From Shewanella woodyi ATCC 51908 (GTDB taxonomy: Bacteria > Pseudomonadota > Gammaproteobacteria > Enterobacterales > Shewanellaceae): a stretch of 64,000 nt of DNA. Position numbers and translations under genes: made by a program. The notes under the pieces are model-generated. The model saw only the letters and a list, made by a program, of their open reading frames with translations. It searched no databases and was not told where the DNA came from. The stretch spans positions 3,658,001 through 3,722,000 of the forward strand of contig NC_010506.1 of NCBI RefSeq assembly GCF_000019525.1, in the 5' to 3' direction. Shown here one piece after another: positions 52,960-62,227 of this stretch (positions are counted from its first letter, which is position 1; each line of letters begins with the position of its first letter).

Positions 52960-53381
52960 TTTTCACCCTCTTCTTATACGCCCCGACTGAATGCGGTCGA
53001 CGATATTATGTCCCTGCGGCTATCAATGAACCGAACCCGATAAAGATACATCACATATAACAGGTCTGACCATTAAAATGTGATCTGATTCTAACTTCTT
53101 ACAGGCAAGTTTTAAACACTTGTTTGGTTTTTAAACCGAAATTTATCTAAAAACACTATATTAACAATGTTTAATGGAGTTTATTTAAAAGCGTATTGTC
53201 CTAGATAAATTGATAATAATTAAGTAAATGTAGTTAGAACGACAAATGCCCGTATCTCTAAGTCATACAATAGTGATGACTTTATACACTAATGGTAAAT
53301 TGGCACTAGCCAAACCCTATGGGAATTTTTTACCATGTTGTTGGTCTATATCCAAACTAACTAAAATAACCGAGTAGCATC
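52960..53381. other. Divergent promoter region, fadIJ / moxR operon
   Basis: 420 AT-rich bases holding promoters in both directions. It contains the PsrA-like site at 53113-53126 and, directly next to it, GGTTT-TT-AAACC (53126-53137). No other element was recognised. Confidence 0.5.
53113..53126. promoter_or_regulatory. PsrA-like operator upstream of fadI
   Basis: TAAACACTTGTTTG contains AAAC-N4-GTTTG, close to the (G/C)AAAC-N2-4-GTTT(G/C) form described for PsrA, a TetR-family fatty-acid regulator in Pseudomonas and Shewanella. Only the first flanking base differs. The distance to the fadI start is about 155 bases. Confidence 0.5.
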
Positions 53382-54338
53382 ATGCCTTTGAGTCGATTTC
53401 ACGCATTACGCGAATACCTGAACAAGGTCATTTTAGGACAACCCGTCCTGACCGAAAACCTGTTAATAGCACTAATTGCCGATGGACATTTACTCGTAGA
53501 GGGACCTCCAGGTCTGGCAAAAACCCGCGCAGTTAAAGCCCTGTGTGATGGCGTAGAGGGAGACTTCCATCGTGTGCAGTTCACCCCAGATCTACTGCCT
53601 GCCGATCTAACCGGCACCGATATCTACCGTGCACAAACTTCAAGTTTTGAGTTTGAAGCAGGCCCTATCTTCCATAACCTGATTTTGGCTGATGAGATAA
53701 ACCGAGCACCAGCAAAAGTACAATCGGCGCTACTAGAAGCGATGGCTGAAGGTCAGGTCACAGTTGGAAAGAACAGCTACAAACTGCCAGAGCTATTTTT
53801 AGTGATGGCAACGCAAAACCCATTAGAGAATGAGGGAACCTATCCGCTCCCTGAAGCTCAACTCGATCGATTTCTCATGCACCTTAATCTGGATTACCCC
53901 AGCGCCGAGACTGAATTTGAGATCATGCGTATGTCGCGCAAAGAGGCATTGAAACAAGACGCCCCTACGGTTGAACCTATCATTCAAAAAGATATCTTTG
54001 AAGCAAGAGATGAATCTCTAGAGCTCTACCTTGCAGAGCCTCTGGAGCACTATATTGTCGATATCATCATGGCCACCCGTCAGCCACAGAAGTTCGGCGA
54101 TGAGTTAGCTTCTTGGCTCGAGTATGGTGTCAGCCCACGTGCTACTTTAGCGCTAGAGCGTTGTGCCCGTGCCCGTGCTTGGCTATATGAGCGTGATTTT
54201 GTTTCACCTGAAGATATTCAAGCTGTTGCACCCAATGTACTAAGACATAGGTTGCTGTTGAGCTATCAAGCACAAGCGGAAGGGATCAGCAGTGATCATG
54301 TGATAAACCATATTCTTTCTCAAGTTGCGGTACCTTAA
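53382..54338 (+). CDS. MoxR-family AAA+ ATPase
   Basis: A 318-aa ATPase, probably a chaperone for von Willebrand factor A (VWA) proteins. Walker A GPPGLAKTRAVKAL, Walker B LILADEINRAPAKVQSALLEAMAEGQV, sensor ATQNPLENEGTYPLPEAQLDRFLMH. It is followed directly by DUF58, DUF4381, two VWA genes and BatD, the classic Bat/MoxR operon whose job involves envelope stress or protein maturation. First gene of the operon. Confidence 0.93.
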   Translation: MPLSRFHALREYLNKVILGQPVLTENLLIALIADGHLLVEGPPGLAKTRAVKALCDGVEGDFHRVQFTPDLLPADLTGTDIYRAQTSSFEFEAGPIFHNLILADEINRAPAKVQSALLEAMAEGQVTVGKNSYKLPELFLVMATQNPLENEGTYPLPEAQLDRFLMHLNLDYPSAETEFEIMRMSRKEALKQDAPTVEPIIQKDIFEARDESLELYLAEPLEHYIVDIIMATRQPQKFGDELASWLEYGVSPRATLALERCARARAWLYERDFVSPEDIQAVAPNVLRHRLLLSYQAQAEGISSDHVINHILSQVAVP

Positions 54339-55268
54339 ATGGCCGATACTAGACTACCGCTTTTTTCTGACGGGGTTAACCTGACACAAAAAGAACTGTT
54401 GGCCTGTCAAACTATCGCCAGAGCTCTACCGGAAAAGCGCTCAAAGGCTCGGGCAAATTTAGCTGGTCATCGTGCAAGCTTGATTAAGGGTCGGGGAATG
54501 GAGTTTGCCGAAGTGCGCCATTACCAGCCCGGTGACGATGTTCGCACCATAGACTGGCGCGTCACGGCGCGAACAGGCAAGGTACACACTAAGCTTTTTG
54601 TTGAGGAGCGTGAACGCCCGGTCCTGATCTTACTCGATCTTAGTCATAGCCTCTATTTTGGCTCGAGCTTGCTGCTTCAATCGGTACAAGCGGCACACTT
54701 GGCGACCACATTAGGCTGGAGTGCGATTCAGCACGGGGATCGTCTTGGGGCCTTGATCGCCACAGAGGCGGAGCATCTGGAGCTTAAACCTCGAAGCCGT
54801 CAACAAGGTATACTGCAACTTATCTCTGCAATACAATCATTACATGAAAGGCAGCTTAATCAGCTTTCAGAGTATCAATCTGAGCCTGAGCATCTGTTTA
54901 GGGCTTGCCAACGACTCAGACGAATTGCGAAACCTGGCTCATTGATCTGGATAATCAGTGATGGGGCTAACCTCACTGAAAACTGCCTTGCTCCCCTGTC
55001 AGATCTTAAGCGTCATTGTGATATGGGGGCTTTTCTCATTACCGACCCTCTGCGGCAAGGTACACTGGCTTTGCCTAAACAGTTTCAACTGCCAGTCAAA
55101 GAGGGAAATAGAGAGATGGTGCTTAATAGAGCCGGTTATGATGCCTGGCTACAAAAGCAACTCAGCTCACAAGCCCACTTTACGCAGATGATGCAAAAGT
55201 TGAATGTGAGAACACGTTTTATCGATGCCGGTATGAGTTTAAACGATCAAATAGGGAGCTTGAGATAA
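54339..55268 (+). CDS. DUF58 domain protein
   Basis: A 309-aa protein with the DUF58 core GRGMEFAEVRHYQPGDDVRTIDWRVTARTGKVHTKLFVEERERPVLILLDLSHSLYFG. The DLSHS segment resembles the metal site of VWA-like domains. Starts on the base after the moxR stop. DUF58 proteins regularly pair with MoxR ATPases. Exact function unknown. Confidence 0.9.
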   Translation: MADTRLPLFSDGVNLTQKELLACQTIARALPEKRSKARANLAGHRASLIKGRGMEFAEVRHYQPGDDVRTIDWRVTARTGKVHTKLFVEERERPVLILLDLSHSLYFGSSLLLQSVQAAHLATTLGWSAIQHGDRLGALIATEAEHLELKPRSRQQGILQLISAIQSLHERQLNQLSEYQSEPEHLFRACQRLRRIAKPGSLIWIISDGANLTENCLAPLSDLKRHCDMGAFLITDPLRQGTLALPKQFQLPVKEGNREMVLNRAGYDAWLQKQLSSQAHFTQMMQKLNVRTRFIDAGMSLNDQIGSLR

Positions 55269-55795
55269 TGCAAGCAGCCGCTACTAACCCCGCTCTTCAG
55301 GCTTTGAAAGATATTCACACTCCCGCAGTGGTGGAGAGTTGGCCCATTGCACCGGGCTATTGGCTTATTCTATTAGTATCTGTCAGCACACTTCTTTTTA
55401 CTGTTATCTGGCTCAAACGCAGAATTCAGCGCTCAGCGGCAAAACGTGCTGCGCTTATGGAGCTCGAGAGACTCGATATTCACAACACAAATATCTGCGT
55501 AGAGATCAACACTCTCATTAAACGTGCAGCTCTTAGTTACTTGCCAAGAGAAGATGTTGCAGGCTTAGAGGGCCAAGCTTGGTACGCTTGGATAAATAGT
55601 CAGGTAAAGCAGCCGCTCCTAGAGCTTGAAAAACTGCTCGATAGGCGTTATCAAAGAGAGCCATTAACACCCGATGAGGCTCAAAGATTAAAACAGATAA
55701 CGGCAAGCTGGCTGAAAGAGGCACTCCCTCTTACACAGCAAAAGAGTGCTCAATCACCACTTTCACACAAGCAGGAGCAAGAACTGAAATGCTAA
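55268..55795 (+). CDS. DUF4381 membrane protein
   Basis: A 175-aa protein with one membrane helix (YWLILLVSVSTLLFTVIWL), a basic cytoplasmic part and the DUF4381 pattern (INTLIKRAALSYLPREDVAGLEGQAWYAWINSQ). Its start overlaps the DUF58 stop by one base (TAATG) and its end overlaps the next gene by 7. Typical member of this operon, function unknown. Confidence 0.85.
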   Translation: MQAAATNPALQALKDIHTPAVVESWPIAPGYWLILLVSVSTLLFTVIWLKRRIQRSAAKRAALMELERLDIHNTNICVEINTLIKRAALSYLPREDVAGLEGQAWYAWINSQVKQPLLELEKLLDRRYQREPLTPDEAQRLKQITASWLKEALPLTQQKSAQSPLSHKQEQELKC

Positions 55796-56781
55796 CACTT
55801 GCATGGGCTTGGTTACTCCTGTTGTTGCCCTTACCGCTTATCTTCAGAAAGAAACAACAAGATGTTGAGATAAGTGGCCACTTACACCTGCCTGGTATTG
55901 CTCAAGATGGCAAACAAGAGATGGAACAAAGCCCCTCATCTCGTAAAACCTACTGGGTGATCTGGATATTATTGGTTATCGCCGTTGCCAGACCTCTGTG
56001 GATGGGCGATCCCATTGAGTTACCCAGTAAAGGTCGCGATCTGATGGTCGCGGTGGATCTCTCTGGCAGTATGCAGATTGAAGATATGGTACTTGACGGT
56101 AAAGCCGTCAACCGATTCATTATGGTTCAAAGTGTTGTCAGTGACTTTATTGAGCGCCGAAAAGGCGACAAACTGGGATTAATTCTGTTTGCCGACCATG
56201 CCTATCTACAAGCACCATTAACCCAAGATAGACGTTCAGTTGCTCAATTTCTTAAAGAGGCACAGATAGGCTTAGTCGGCAAACAAACCGCCATCGGTGA
56301 GGCCATTGCCCTGAGTGTTAAACGTTTCGATCTTGTTGACGAAAGTAACCGTATATTGGTGCTGTTAACCGATGGTTCCAATAACTCAGGTTCAATCTCT
56401 CCCGAGCAAGCTGCTGATATTGCGGCTAAACGAGGTATAAAAATATACTCAATAGGCGTTGGTGCAGATGTGATGGAGCGTCGAACGCTATTTGGTAAAG
56501 AGCGCGTAAACCCCTCTATGGATCTCGATGAGGAGCAGCTTACCTCTTTGGCCCAAACCACTGGAGGACGGTACTTTCGTGCCAGAAATGCACAGGAGCT
56601 AGAGCAGATCTATCAAGAGATAGATAAATTGGAACCGATAAGCCGAGATCAAGTCAGCTACCGTCCTCAATCGGAACTCTTTTACCTGCCATTAGCCGCA
56701 GCTCTCATTGTCTCAATCTTAATAGCTTTGGCTCAACTGCCGCTTATGAGACGATTAAATATTCGCTGGGGAGAGAAATAA
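55789..56781 (+). CDS. BatA-like VWA-domain membrane protein
   Basis: A 330-aa protein with N-terminal (WAWLLLLLPLPLIF; YWVIWILLVIAVARP) and C-terminal (LPLAAALIVSILIALAQLPLM) membrane helices around a VWA domain. The MIDAS metal site is DLMVAVDLSGSMQIEDM...; later metal-binding threonine and aspartate are in VLLTDGSNNSGS. It likely forms a periplasmic-facing complex with the next VWA protein and BatD. Confidence 0.92.
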   Translation: MLTLAWAWLLLLLPLPLIFRKKQQDVEISGHLHLPGIAQDGKQEMEQSPSSRKTYWVIWILLVIAVARPLWMGDPIELPSKGRDLMVAVDLSGSMQIEDMVLDGKAVNRFIMVQSVVSDFIERRKGDKLGLILFADHAYLQAPLTQDRRSVAQFLKEAQIGLVGKQTAIGEAIALSVKRFDLVDESNRILVLLTDGSNNSGSISPEQAADIAAKRGIKIYSIGVGADVMERRTLFGKERVNPSMDLDEEQLTSLAQTTGGRYFRARNAQELEQIYQEIDKLEPISRDQVSYRPQSELFYLPLAAALIVSILIALAQLPLMRRLNIRWGEK

Positions 56782-56783
56782 TC

Positions 56784-58736
56784 ATGTTGCACTTCTTACG
56801 TCCAGAGTGGTTTTTAGCTCTGCTCCCTTTGCTTATAATTCTGATATTAATCTGGAAAGCTGAGCGAGTAAACTCCACTTGGAGCCGCTATATCTCTCCT
56901 CATTTAGCTAACTTTTTAGTCTCAAAAAGTCAGCAAGTTAAACGCAGCAACCTTAGCTATTTAGCAGCGTCTTGGTTTATCGCCGTACTTGCCCTTTCAG
57001 GGCCCGCCATCTCAAAACAGTCACTGCCAGTATTTGAAGCCGCACAGGGACGAGTGATTCTGATGGATATGTCCCTCTCTATGTACGCTACCGATCAGGC
57101 CCCCAACAGACTGACACAAGCCAAGTTTAAAGCCACCGATCTGATTGAAGCATTAACTGAGGGGGAAACTGGACTTATCGCCTATGCTGGCGATGCGTTT
57201 ACCATTAGCCCGCTTACACGGGATCGAGCAACACTGCTGAATCTACTGCCAACACTCTCACCACAAATAATGCCTGTTAGAGGCTCTAACCTGCCTGCTG
57301 CACTTGAGCAAGGAAAAAGTTTACTGGTGCAAGGTGGACATATTCAAGGCGACATTATTTTGCTCGCAGATGGTGTCAGCCCAAGTCAGATGAATGCAGC
57401 TAAAAAAGTATTAAAGGGAACTCAATACCGCCTTTCAATCTTAGTATTTGGCAGTGAACAAGGCTCACCAATTCGTCTTCCTGACGGTCAGTTGCTACGT
57501 GATAATAGCAACCAAGTGGTTGTTGTCAAAACCGATTACTCGTTGCTCAATGAATTAGTTCAAAACGCCGATGGTGTACTTGTCCCCTTTCGCAGCGATG
57601 GCGCAGATCTTGAGCAGTTAACTCAGTGGCTAAACACCAGCAGTGATGACACTAAAGCCACCGATCTTAATGGCGAAGCTTGGCAAGATGCTGGCCCCTA
57701 TATCGCACTATTATTGCTACTGCCGGTTCTACTTAGCTTCAGACATGGATTAATTGCATCACTACTTGTAATGACCATCTACCAGCCCTCCCCCGTCATG
57801 GCTTCGACTTGGGATGACCTATGGAAGACTAAAAACCAACAGGGGATGCAAGCCTATCAAGCTGAAGATTACGGCAATGCATCGACGACTTTTACCGATC
57901 CTCAATGGCAAGCCAGTGCACACTATAAAGCAGGTAAATATGATGAAGCGCTGAGCTTGTTTGAACAAGATAGCAGTGCATCAGGGCTCTATAACCAAGG
58001 CAATAGCTTAATGCAGAAAGGTGAATTTGAGCAGGCGGCGCAGCGTTACAGCAAAGCACTGGAACTCGACCCCAAGCTTGAAGGGGCTAATGAGAACCTT
58101 GAACTTGCCAAAAAATTAGAGCAAGAAAAACGAGAAAGCCCTGAAAAATCTGATAATAGTGATAATGGTGATAATGGTGACAAATCAGAGCAAGGTGAGG
58201 AAGGCGATCAACAAGATAAGCAATCCGATCAGAGTGACTCAGAACAAGGTAAAGATCAGGAGCAAAAGCAACAAGGTCAAAACGGTGAGCAGGACAATCA
58301 AGAGCAGCAAGGCGATCAACAACAAAACTCAGAGCAGTCTGACTCACAGCACAATGAGCAGCAATCATCGAAAGATAATGATGCACAGATGCAAGCCGAC
58401 CCTAACGAGCAGCAGCAAACCGCTGATGACAATGATAAAAATCAACAAGCTCAAAGCAATGATGAGAAAGCTGCAGCTAAAGATGAGGAGAGTAAAGAGG
58501 AGCAAACGGCTCAAGCTCAAGCAATGCAGCAGGAACAAAATGAGCAACAAGGTGAACAACAACAAACCCAAGCGGCACAAGCGGTAACAGGCCCTGAAGA
58601 ACTACCACCAGAGATGGAGCGCGCAATGCGCGCCTTAGTCGATGATCCTCAAGTTTTACTCAGAAACAAGATGCAACTTGAATATCAAAAGCGTCGTATG
58701 CAAGGCCTAGCATCTAAGGAGCAGGAACAGTGGTAA
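56784..58736 (+). CDS. BatB/BatC-type VWA-TPR fusion with long Gln/Asp-rich tail
   Basis: A 650-aa protein. Two N-terminal helices (FLALLPLLIILILIWKA; LSYLAASWFIAVLAL) precede a VWA domain (VILMDMSLSMYATDQ, IILLADGVSPSQ). A further membrane segment (ALLLLLPVLLSFRHGLIASLLVM) leads to a TPR-type part (QGNSLMQKGEFEQAAQRYSKALELDPKLEGANENLELAK). About 150 residues of Gln/Asp/Glu/Ser/Asn-rich, probably disordered sequence follow (residues about 455-610), then a conserved end (PEELPPEMERAMRALVDDPQVLLRNKM). This fuses BatB and BatC of other bacteria. Confidence 0.9.
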   Translation: MLHFLRPEWFLALLPLLIILILIWKAERVNSTWSRYISPHLANFLVSKSQQVKRSNLSYLAASWFIAVLALSGPAISKQSLPVFEAAQGRVILMDMSLSMYATDQAPNRLTQAKFKATDLIEALTEGETGLIAYAGDAFTISPLTRDRATLLNLLPTLSPQIMPVRGSNLPAALEQGKSLLVQGGHIQGDIILLADGVSPSQMNAAKKVLKGTQYRLSILVFGSEQGSPIRLPDGQLLRDNSNQVVVVKTDYSLLNELVQNADGVLVPFRSDGADLEQLTQWLNTSSDDTKATDLNGEAWQDAGPYIALLLLLPVLLSFRHGLIASLLVMTIYQPSPVMASTWDDLWKTKNQQGMQAYQAEDYGNASTTFTDPQWQASAHYKAGKYDEALSLFEQDSSASGLYNQGNSLMQKGEFEQAAQRYSKALELDPKLEGANENLELAKKLEQEKRESPEKSDNSDNGDNGDKSEQGEEGDQQDKQSDQSDSEQGKDQEQKQQGQNGEQDNQEQQGDQQQNSEQSDSQHNEQQSSKDNDAQMQADPNEQQQTADDNDKNQQAQSNDEKAAAKDEESKEEQTAQAQAMQQEQNEQQGEQQQTQAAQAVTGPEELPPEMERAMRALVDDPQVLLRNKMQLEYQKRRMQGLASKEQEQW

Positions 58737-58818
58737 CAGATAAGCGATTACTCACTCAATATCAGCAAGATATTATGTTTCTCATTGGTTTCAACATGAT
58801 TTCAAAGGATCTAAAACA

Positions 58819-60465
58819 GTGCTAATACGACAACTTTTTCTTTTAGCTCTTATCATGCTAACAGCTTCATTTCCGAGCTATGCCCTTACAAGCATTGAAG
58901 CGAGTGTCGACAGAAATCCTGCGGTCGAAGGCCAATATTTGGTGCTCACCGTTGAAGCTGACGATGATGTTAGTACCTCAAAGCTAGACACCTCTTCGCT
59001 GCTTAAAGACTTTATTGTCGGTCGAACTAGTGTCAGCCGTAATACTCAGATCATTAACTTCGATGCGAGTAAAAAAACCACTTGGCAGATATTGATAGCA
59101 CCACTTCACTCTGGCAATGTTCAGATCCCTGCGATGACAATAGATGGGATCAGCTCTGCGCCGATAACACTTACGGTTGTCACACCTGACAGCCAGCCAG
59201 AGCAGATGGAAACCCTGTTTATTCGAACCAGTATATCGGTGGATGAAGCCTATGTGGGCCAGATGATCACCTACAAGGTTAAACTCTACCTAGCGGTCGA
59301 CCTACAACGGGGTATCCTTAGCGCCCCAAGCTTAGATGGGGCACAACTCAAACAACTTGGCGAAGATATTGATAAAACAGAGATCCTTAATGGTAAGCGA
59401 TATCGAGTCATTGAGCGCACCTACAGCATTATCGCCGATCAACCCGGTGAGCTGACCATTGACGGAACCAGCTTCTCTGGTGATGTATTGGTACAATCTT
59501 CAAGACGTGGCGGCATGTTTGCCTTCAATGAAAGCAAGCCTATGCAAGCCAGAGCTGCAAAATCTGTCATACAGATCAATCCTATTCCCACTGAATATCA
59601 CGGCGAGTGGTTAGTATCAGATCTTGTTGTTATCAATGAAGATTGGCCTAGCGAAGATAAAGAGTATGAAGTTGGCAGTCCCATCACTCGCACCATCAAT
59701 TTATTAGCCTCCAACACAGATGAAACCAGCCTACCCGAACTCAATATTCAGGTTCCAGCAGAGCTGAAAACTTATCCAGAGAAAGCACAGCGAAAAGCGT
59801 TTCTTCGAGAGCAGCAGATCGTTTCACAATTAACTCAGACCTTAGCAATAGTCCCGACTAAAGCTGGTACATTCACCTTACCAGAGATCCGTGTTCCTTG
59901 GTGGAATCCTCACACAAGGCGCCAAGAAGTCGCCAGTCTCCCAGCTCGAACGATTAACGTGATCGACAATCAAAGTGTTGAAAGTGAGCTCCCCACTCTG
60001 AACTTAGAGGCTAGCCCATCGTCAACTACAAGCGGAATTTGGCCATGGCTAACCCTACTCTTTGCCTGTTTGTGGCTAGTCACACTCGTACTCTGGCGTA
60101 AAAGCGCAGCTAAAGTAAGTGCTGCTACACTCTCTACTCCTCATTCAACATCAACTAAAGTAGATAAAGTGAGTGGTGCTGAGTTTCAAAAACTAGAAGC
60201 TGCATGTCGTGAAAAAGATACAGGGAAAGTACTTTCAGCTCTGCAGTTTTTTTGTAGTAAAACCTATGGTAAAACAATGACATTAAATGAGATCGCAGGT
60301 TTATCAACACCTCTTAATCAGGTTATTAGTGAGCTGCAAGTCAGTGCATTTAGCCGAACCACAAGCGAGTTGGATTATGATCTTGTGTTATCAGCAGTAA
60401 AATCGATGCCAACAGCCAAAGCAGAACATAACCTCAGCCCACTGGCAAAACTCAACCCCAGCTAA
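58819..60465 (+). CDS. BatD (oxygen-tolerance-type) protein
   Basis: A 548-aa exported, single-pass protein. GTG start with AAGGA ten bases upstream; signal peptide LLALIMLTASFPSYA; repeats of immunoglobulin-like beta domains (ASVDRNPAVEGQYLVLTVEADD; FIRTSISVDEAYVGQMITYKVKLYL). A membrane helix lies near residue 405 (IWPWLTLLFACLWLVTLVLW), with a cytoplasmic tail. Last gene of the MoxR/Bat operon; closed by a 16-bp hairpin at 60481. Confidence 0.9.
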   Translation: MLIRQLFLLALIMLTASFPSYALTSIEASVDRNPAVEGQYLVLTVEADDDVSTSKLDTSSLLKDFIVGRTSVSRNTQIINFDASKKTTWQILIAPLHSGNVQIPAMTIDGISSAPITLTVVTPDSQPEQMETLFIRTSISVDEAYVGQMITYKVKLYLAVDLQRGILSAPSLDGAQLKQLGEDIDKTEILNGKRYRVIERTYSIIADQPGELTIDGTSFSGDVLVQSSRRGGMFAFNESKPMQARAAKSVIQINPIPTEYHGEWLVSDLVVINEDWPSEDKEYEVGSPITRTINLLASNTDETSLPELNIQVPAELKTYPEKAQRKAFLREQQIVSQLTQTLAIVPTKAGTFTLPEIRVPWWNPHTRRQEVASLPARTINVIDNQSVESELPTLNLEASPSSTTSGIWPWLTLLFACLWLVTLVLWRKSAAKVSAATLSTPHSTSTKVDKVSGAEFQKLEAACREKDTGKVLSALQFFCSKTYGKTMTLNEIAGLSTPLNQVISELQVSAFSRTTSELDYDLVLSAVKSMPTAKAEHNLSPLAKLNPS

Positions 60466-60480
60466 TACCACCCAACATAC

Positions 60481-60519
60481 AAGTGCAAGAGGTTAACTTA
60501 AGATTAACTTCTTGCACTT
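60481..60519. terminator. Long hairpin between the Bat operon and the sigma-factor gene
   Basis: A 16-bp stem (one G-U pair) of AAGTGCAAGAGGTTAA with TTAACTTCTTGCACTT around a 7-base loop. No T run follows, so either a weak terminator of batD or an mRNA-stabilising structure. It begins about 15 bases after the batD stop. Confidence 0.55.
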
Positions 60520-60570
60520 AATCTTCATAAGGTTAAGCTAACAAATATAGATGTCGTTAGTGAAACCAGC

Positions 60571-61146
60571 ATGAATTCGAAAATGTTTAATTTCTCGCGA
60601 AATAAAAAACCGACTACCACGGTCAATTCAGACATGGTAAGCAAACAAAGACGATACGATAGCCTTGTCAGGGCACTCCATGCAGATATTTTCCGATATG
60701 GCTATTGGCTATGCGGTGATAAACATGTAGCGGAGGATATCACTCAAGAAACGTTTTTACGGGCGTGGCGTTCACTCGAGTCTTTAAAAGATGATAAAGC
60801 CGCTAAAGCATGGCTTATCACTATCCTTAGACGTGAGAATGCTAGGCGTTTTGAACGTAAGCAGTTTAACTACTCTGATGTTGAGCAGGAGACCATTGAA
60901 GATCATATCTCCTCAAGCAATGAAGATCAGGCCGAACAACACCTTATTCGACGACAGATAGCTAAACTAGAGCTTGAATATCGCGAACCGCTACTTCTCC
61001 AAGTTATTGGTGGATTCAGCGGAGAAGAGATAGCTGGCATTTTAGAGCTGAACCGTAATACGGTAATGACAAGATTATTTAGAGCACGTAACCAATTGAA
61101 AGACGTATTAGAACAACCCCAAGTGCGAGGGCAATCCAATGGATGA
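60571..61146 (+). CDS. ECF-type sigma-70 factor
   Basis: A 191-aa sigma factor with region 2 (HADIFRYGYWLCGDKHVAEDITQETFLRAWRSLESLKDDKAAKAWLITILRREN) and region 4 (LELEYREPLLLQVIGGFSGEEIAGILELNRNTVMTRLFRARNQLKDVLEQ). Gene overlap of 8 bases with a membrane protein of anti-sigma type downstream suggests a sigma/anti-sigma pair. In-frame ATG codons at 60571, 60583 and 60634 leave the exact start open. Target genes unknown; an autoregulatory promoter was not recognised. Confidence 0.9.
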   Translation: MNSKMFNFSRNKKPTTTVNSDMVSKQRRYDSLVRALHADIFRYGYWLCGDKHVAEDITQETFLRAWRSLESLKDDKAAKAWLITILRRENARRFERKQFNYSDVEQETIEDHISSSNEDQAEQHLIRRQIAKLELEYREPLLLQVIGGFSGEEIAGILELNRNTVMTRLFRARNQLKDVLEQPQVRGQSNG

Positions 61147-61843
61147 GCTAAAATTTAGACGACAAGCCTATGGAGATCCGAACAATCAAGATCCCGACTT
61201 TTTAGCAGAGATGCACAGCTCTGTAGAGAAGGAAGCTTTTGTTAATGATCTAAAAATGATGGACAGTAAAATAGAGCGAGCGTTAGACATTGATGTCCCT
61301 GACGATCTTGCTGCAAAACTGCTACTCAACCAACAGCTTCATCAGCATCAACAACAGCGAAAGCGTTCAGGTTTCACCTTAGCCTTAGTCGCTTCGGTAG
61401 CCTTTATTGCTGGGATCACTTTTACCCTATTGAGAATGTCGCCAGTCGATCTCGGTCAACATGCACTTGCCCATGTTTATCATGAGACGAAGGCACTTCA
61501 AGCAGACGACAATGTCCAGTTTTCCGATGTTAACTTCCAACTCGCTTCATTAGGAACCTTCGGAGATTCAAAATTTACACAGCAACCCGGAAAAGTCTAT
61601 TACAGCACCTTCTGCGATTTTCAGGGTGTGCAAAGCCTGCATCTCGTCATGCAGGGAGAGCACAGTAAAGTCACGCTGTTTATTGTTCCCCTTGAGAATC
61701 GTATGGTACTTGAGGAAGCTTTTGCCGATAACAAATACAAAGGTAATGGGTTCGTAACCGATAATGCTTATATGCTACTCGTCGGCGAAACCAGCGAAGA
61801 TGTGAACTTTGTCAAAAAAGAGGTTGAACAGACCTTTATCTAA
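61139..61843 (+). CDS. DUF3379-type anti-sigma candidate
   Basis: A 234-aa single-pass membrane protein: cytoplasmic N-terminal 80 residues (RRQAYGDPNNQDPDFLAEMHSSVEKEAFVNDLKMMDSKIERALDIDVPDDLAAKLLLNQQL), a helix (FTLALVASVAFIAGITFTLL), and a periplasmic domain. It follows an ECF sigma gene with an 8-base overlap. The layout is that of an anti-sigma factor, and the DUF3379 assignment is from resemblance. Histidines and one cysteine in the periplasmic part could sense a signal; that is a guess. Confidence 0.78.
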   Translation: MDELKFRRQAYGDPNNQDPDFLAEMHSSVEKEAFVNDLKMMDSKIERALDIDVPDDLAAKLLLNQQLHQHQQQRKRSGFTLALVASVAFIAGITFTLLRMSPVDLGQHALAHVYHETKALQADDNVQFSDVNFQLASLGTFGDSKFTQQPGKVYYSTFCDFQGVQSLHLVMQGEHSKVTLFIVPLENRMVLEEAFADNKYKGNGFVTDNAYMLLVGETSEDVNFVKKEVEQTFI

Positions 61844-62227
61844 TTTTGAAGACCTGTCTCCCTCCGAGACAGGTCTTACCATCTATACTCAAGCTACTTG
61901 GAAGTGTAGGCTTCAGTGGGAATTTAATGCACATTAAGCAAGGCATTGTTTCCAGTTAATAGTTGTTCCCTTAGCAAAATCAATAACGCAAAATAAAGTA
62001 CATTAAAACCCATCAATAAAGGCTTTTCGCGAGCCAATTTGATTTTTTATTAGCTTAGAAGAGAACCATTATTCCTAAAATAACGCGTCTAGAATTGAAC
62101 TAGCGCATCGCCTCTGAAACTAGTATTTCCATGCCGCTTGAGTATATGACCCAGTTCACATTTCACATCCTTATTGGGCTTAACCTCAAACATCTGCTAG
62201 CATGTCGACCACATTTTAAAAATAACA
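61844..62227. other. Intergenic region before putP
   Basis: A perfect 12-bp hairpin at 61849-61877 (AAGACCTGTCTC / GAGACAGGTCTT) follows the anti-sigma gene and probably ends its transcript. The remaining 350 AT-rich bases should contain the putP promoter. No other feature was seen. Confidence 0.5.
61849..61877. terminator. Hairpin after the sigma/anti-sigma pair
   Basis: AAGACCTGTCTC pairs perfectly with GAGACAGGTCTT around CCTCC. There is no T run, so efficiency is uncertain. Confidence 0.6.

Noticed and set aside
58087..58587. Other-frame open stretches in the low-complexity region of the BatB/C gene
   Set aside because: Repetitive CAA/GAT-rich sequence leaves other frames open by chance; products are monotonous Lys/Ser/Asn or Leu/Ile strings.
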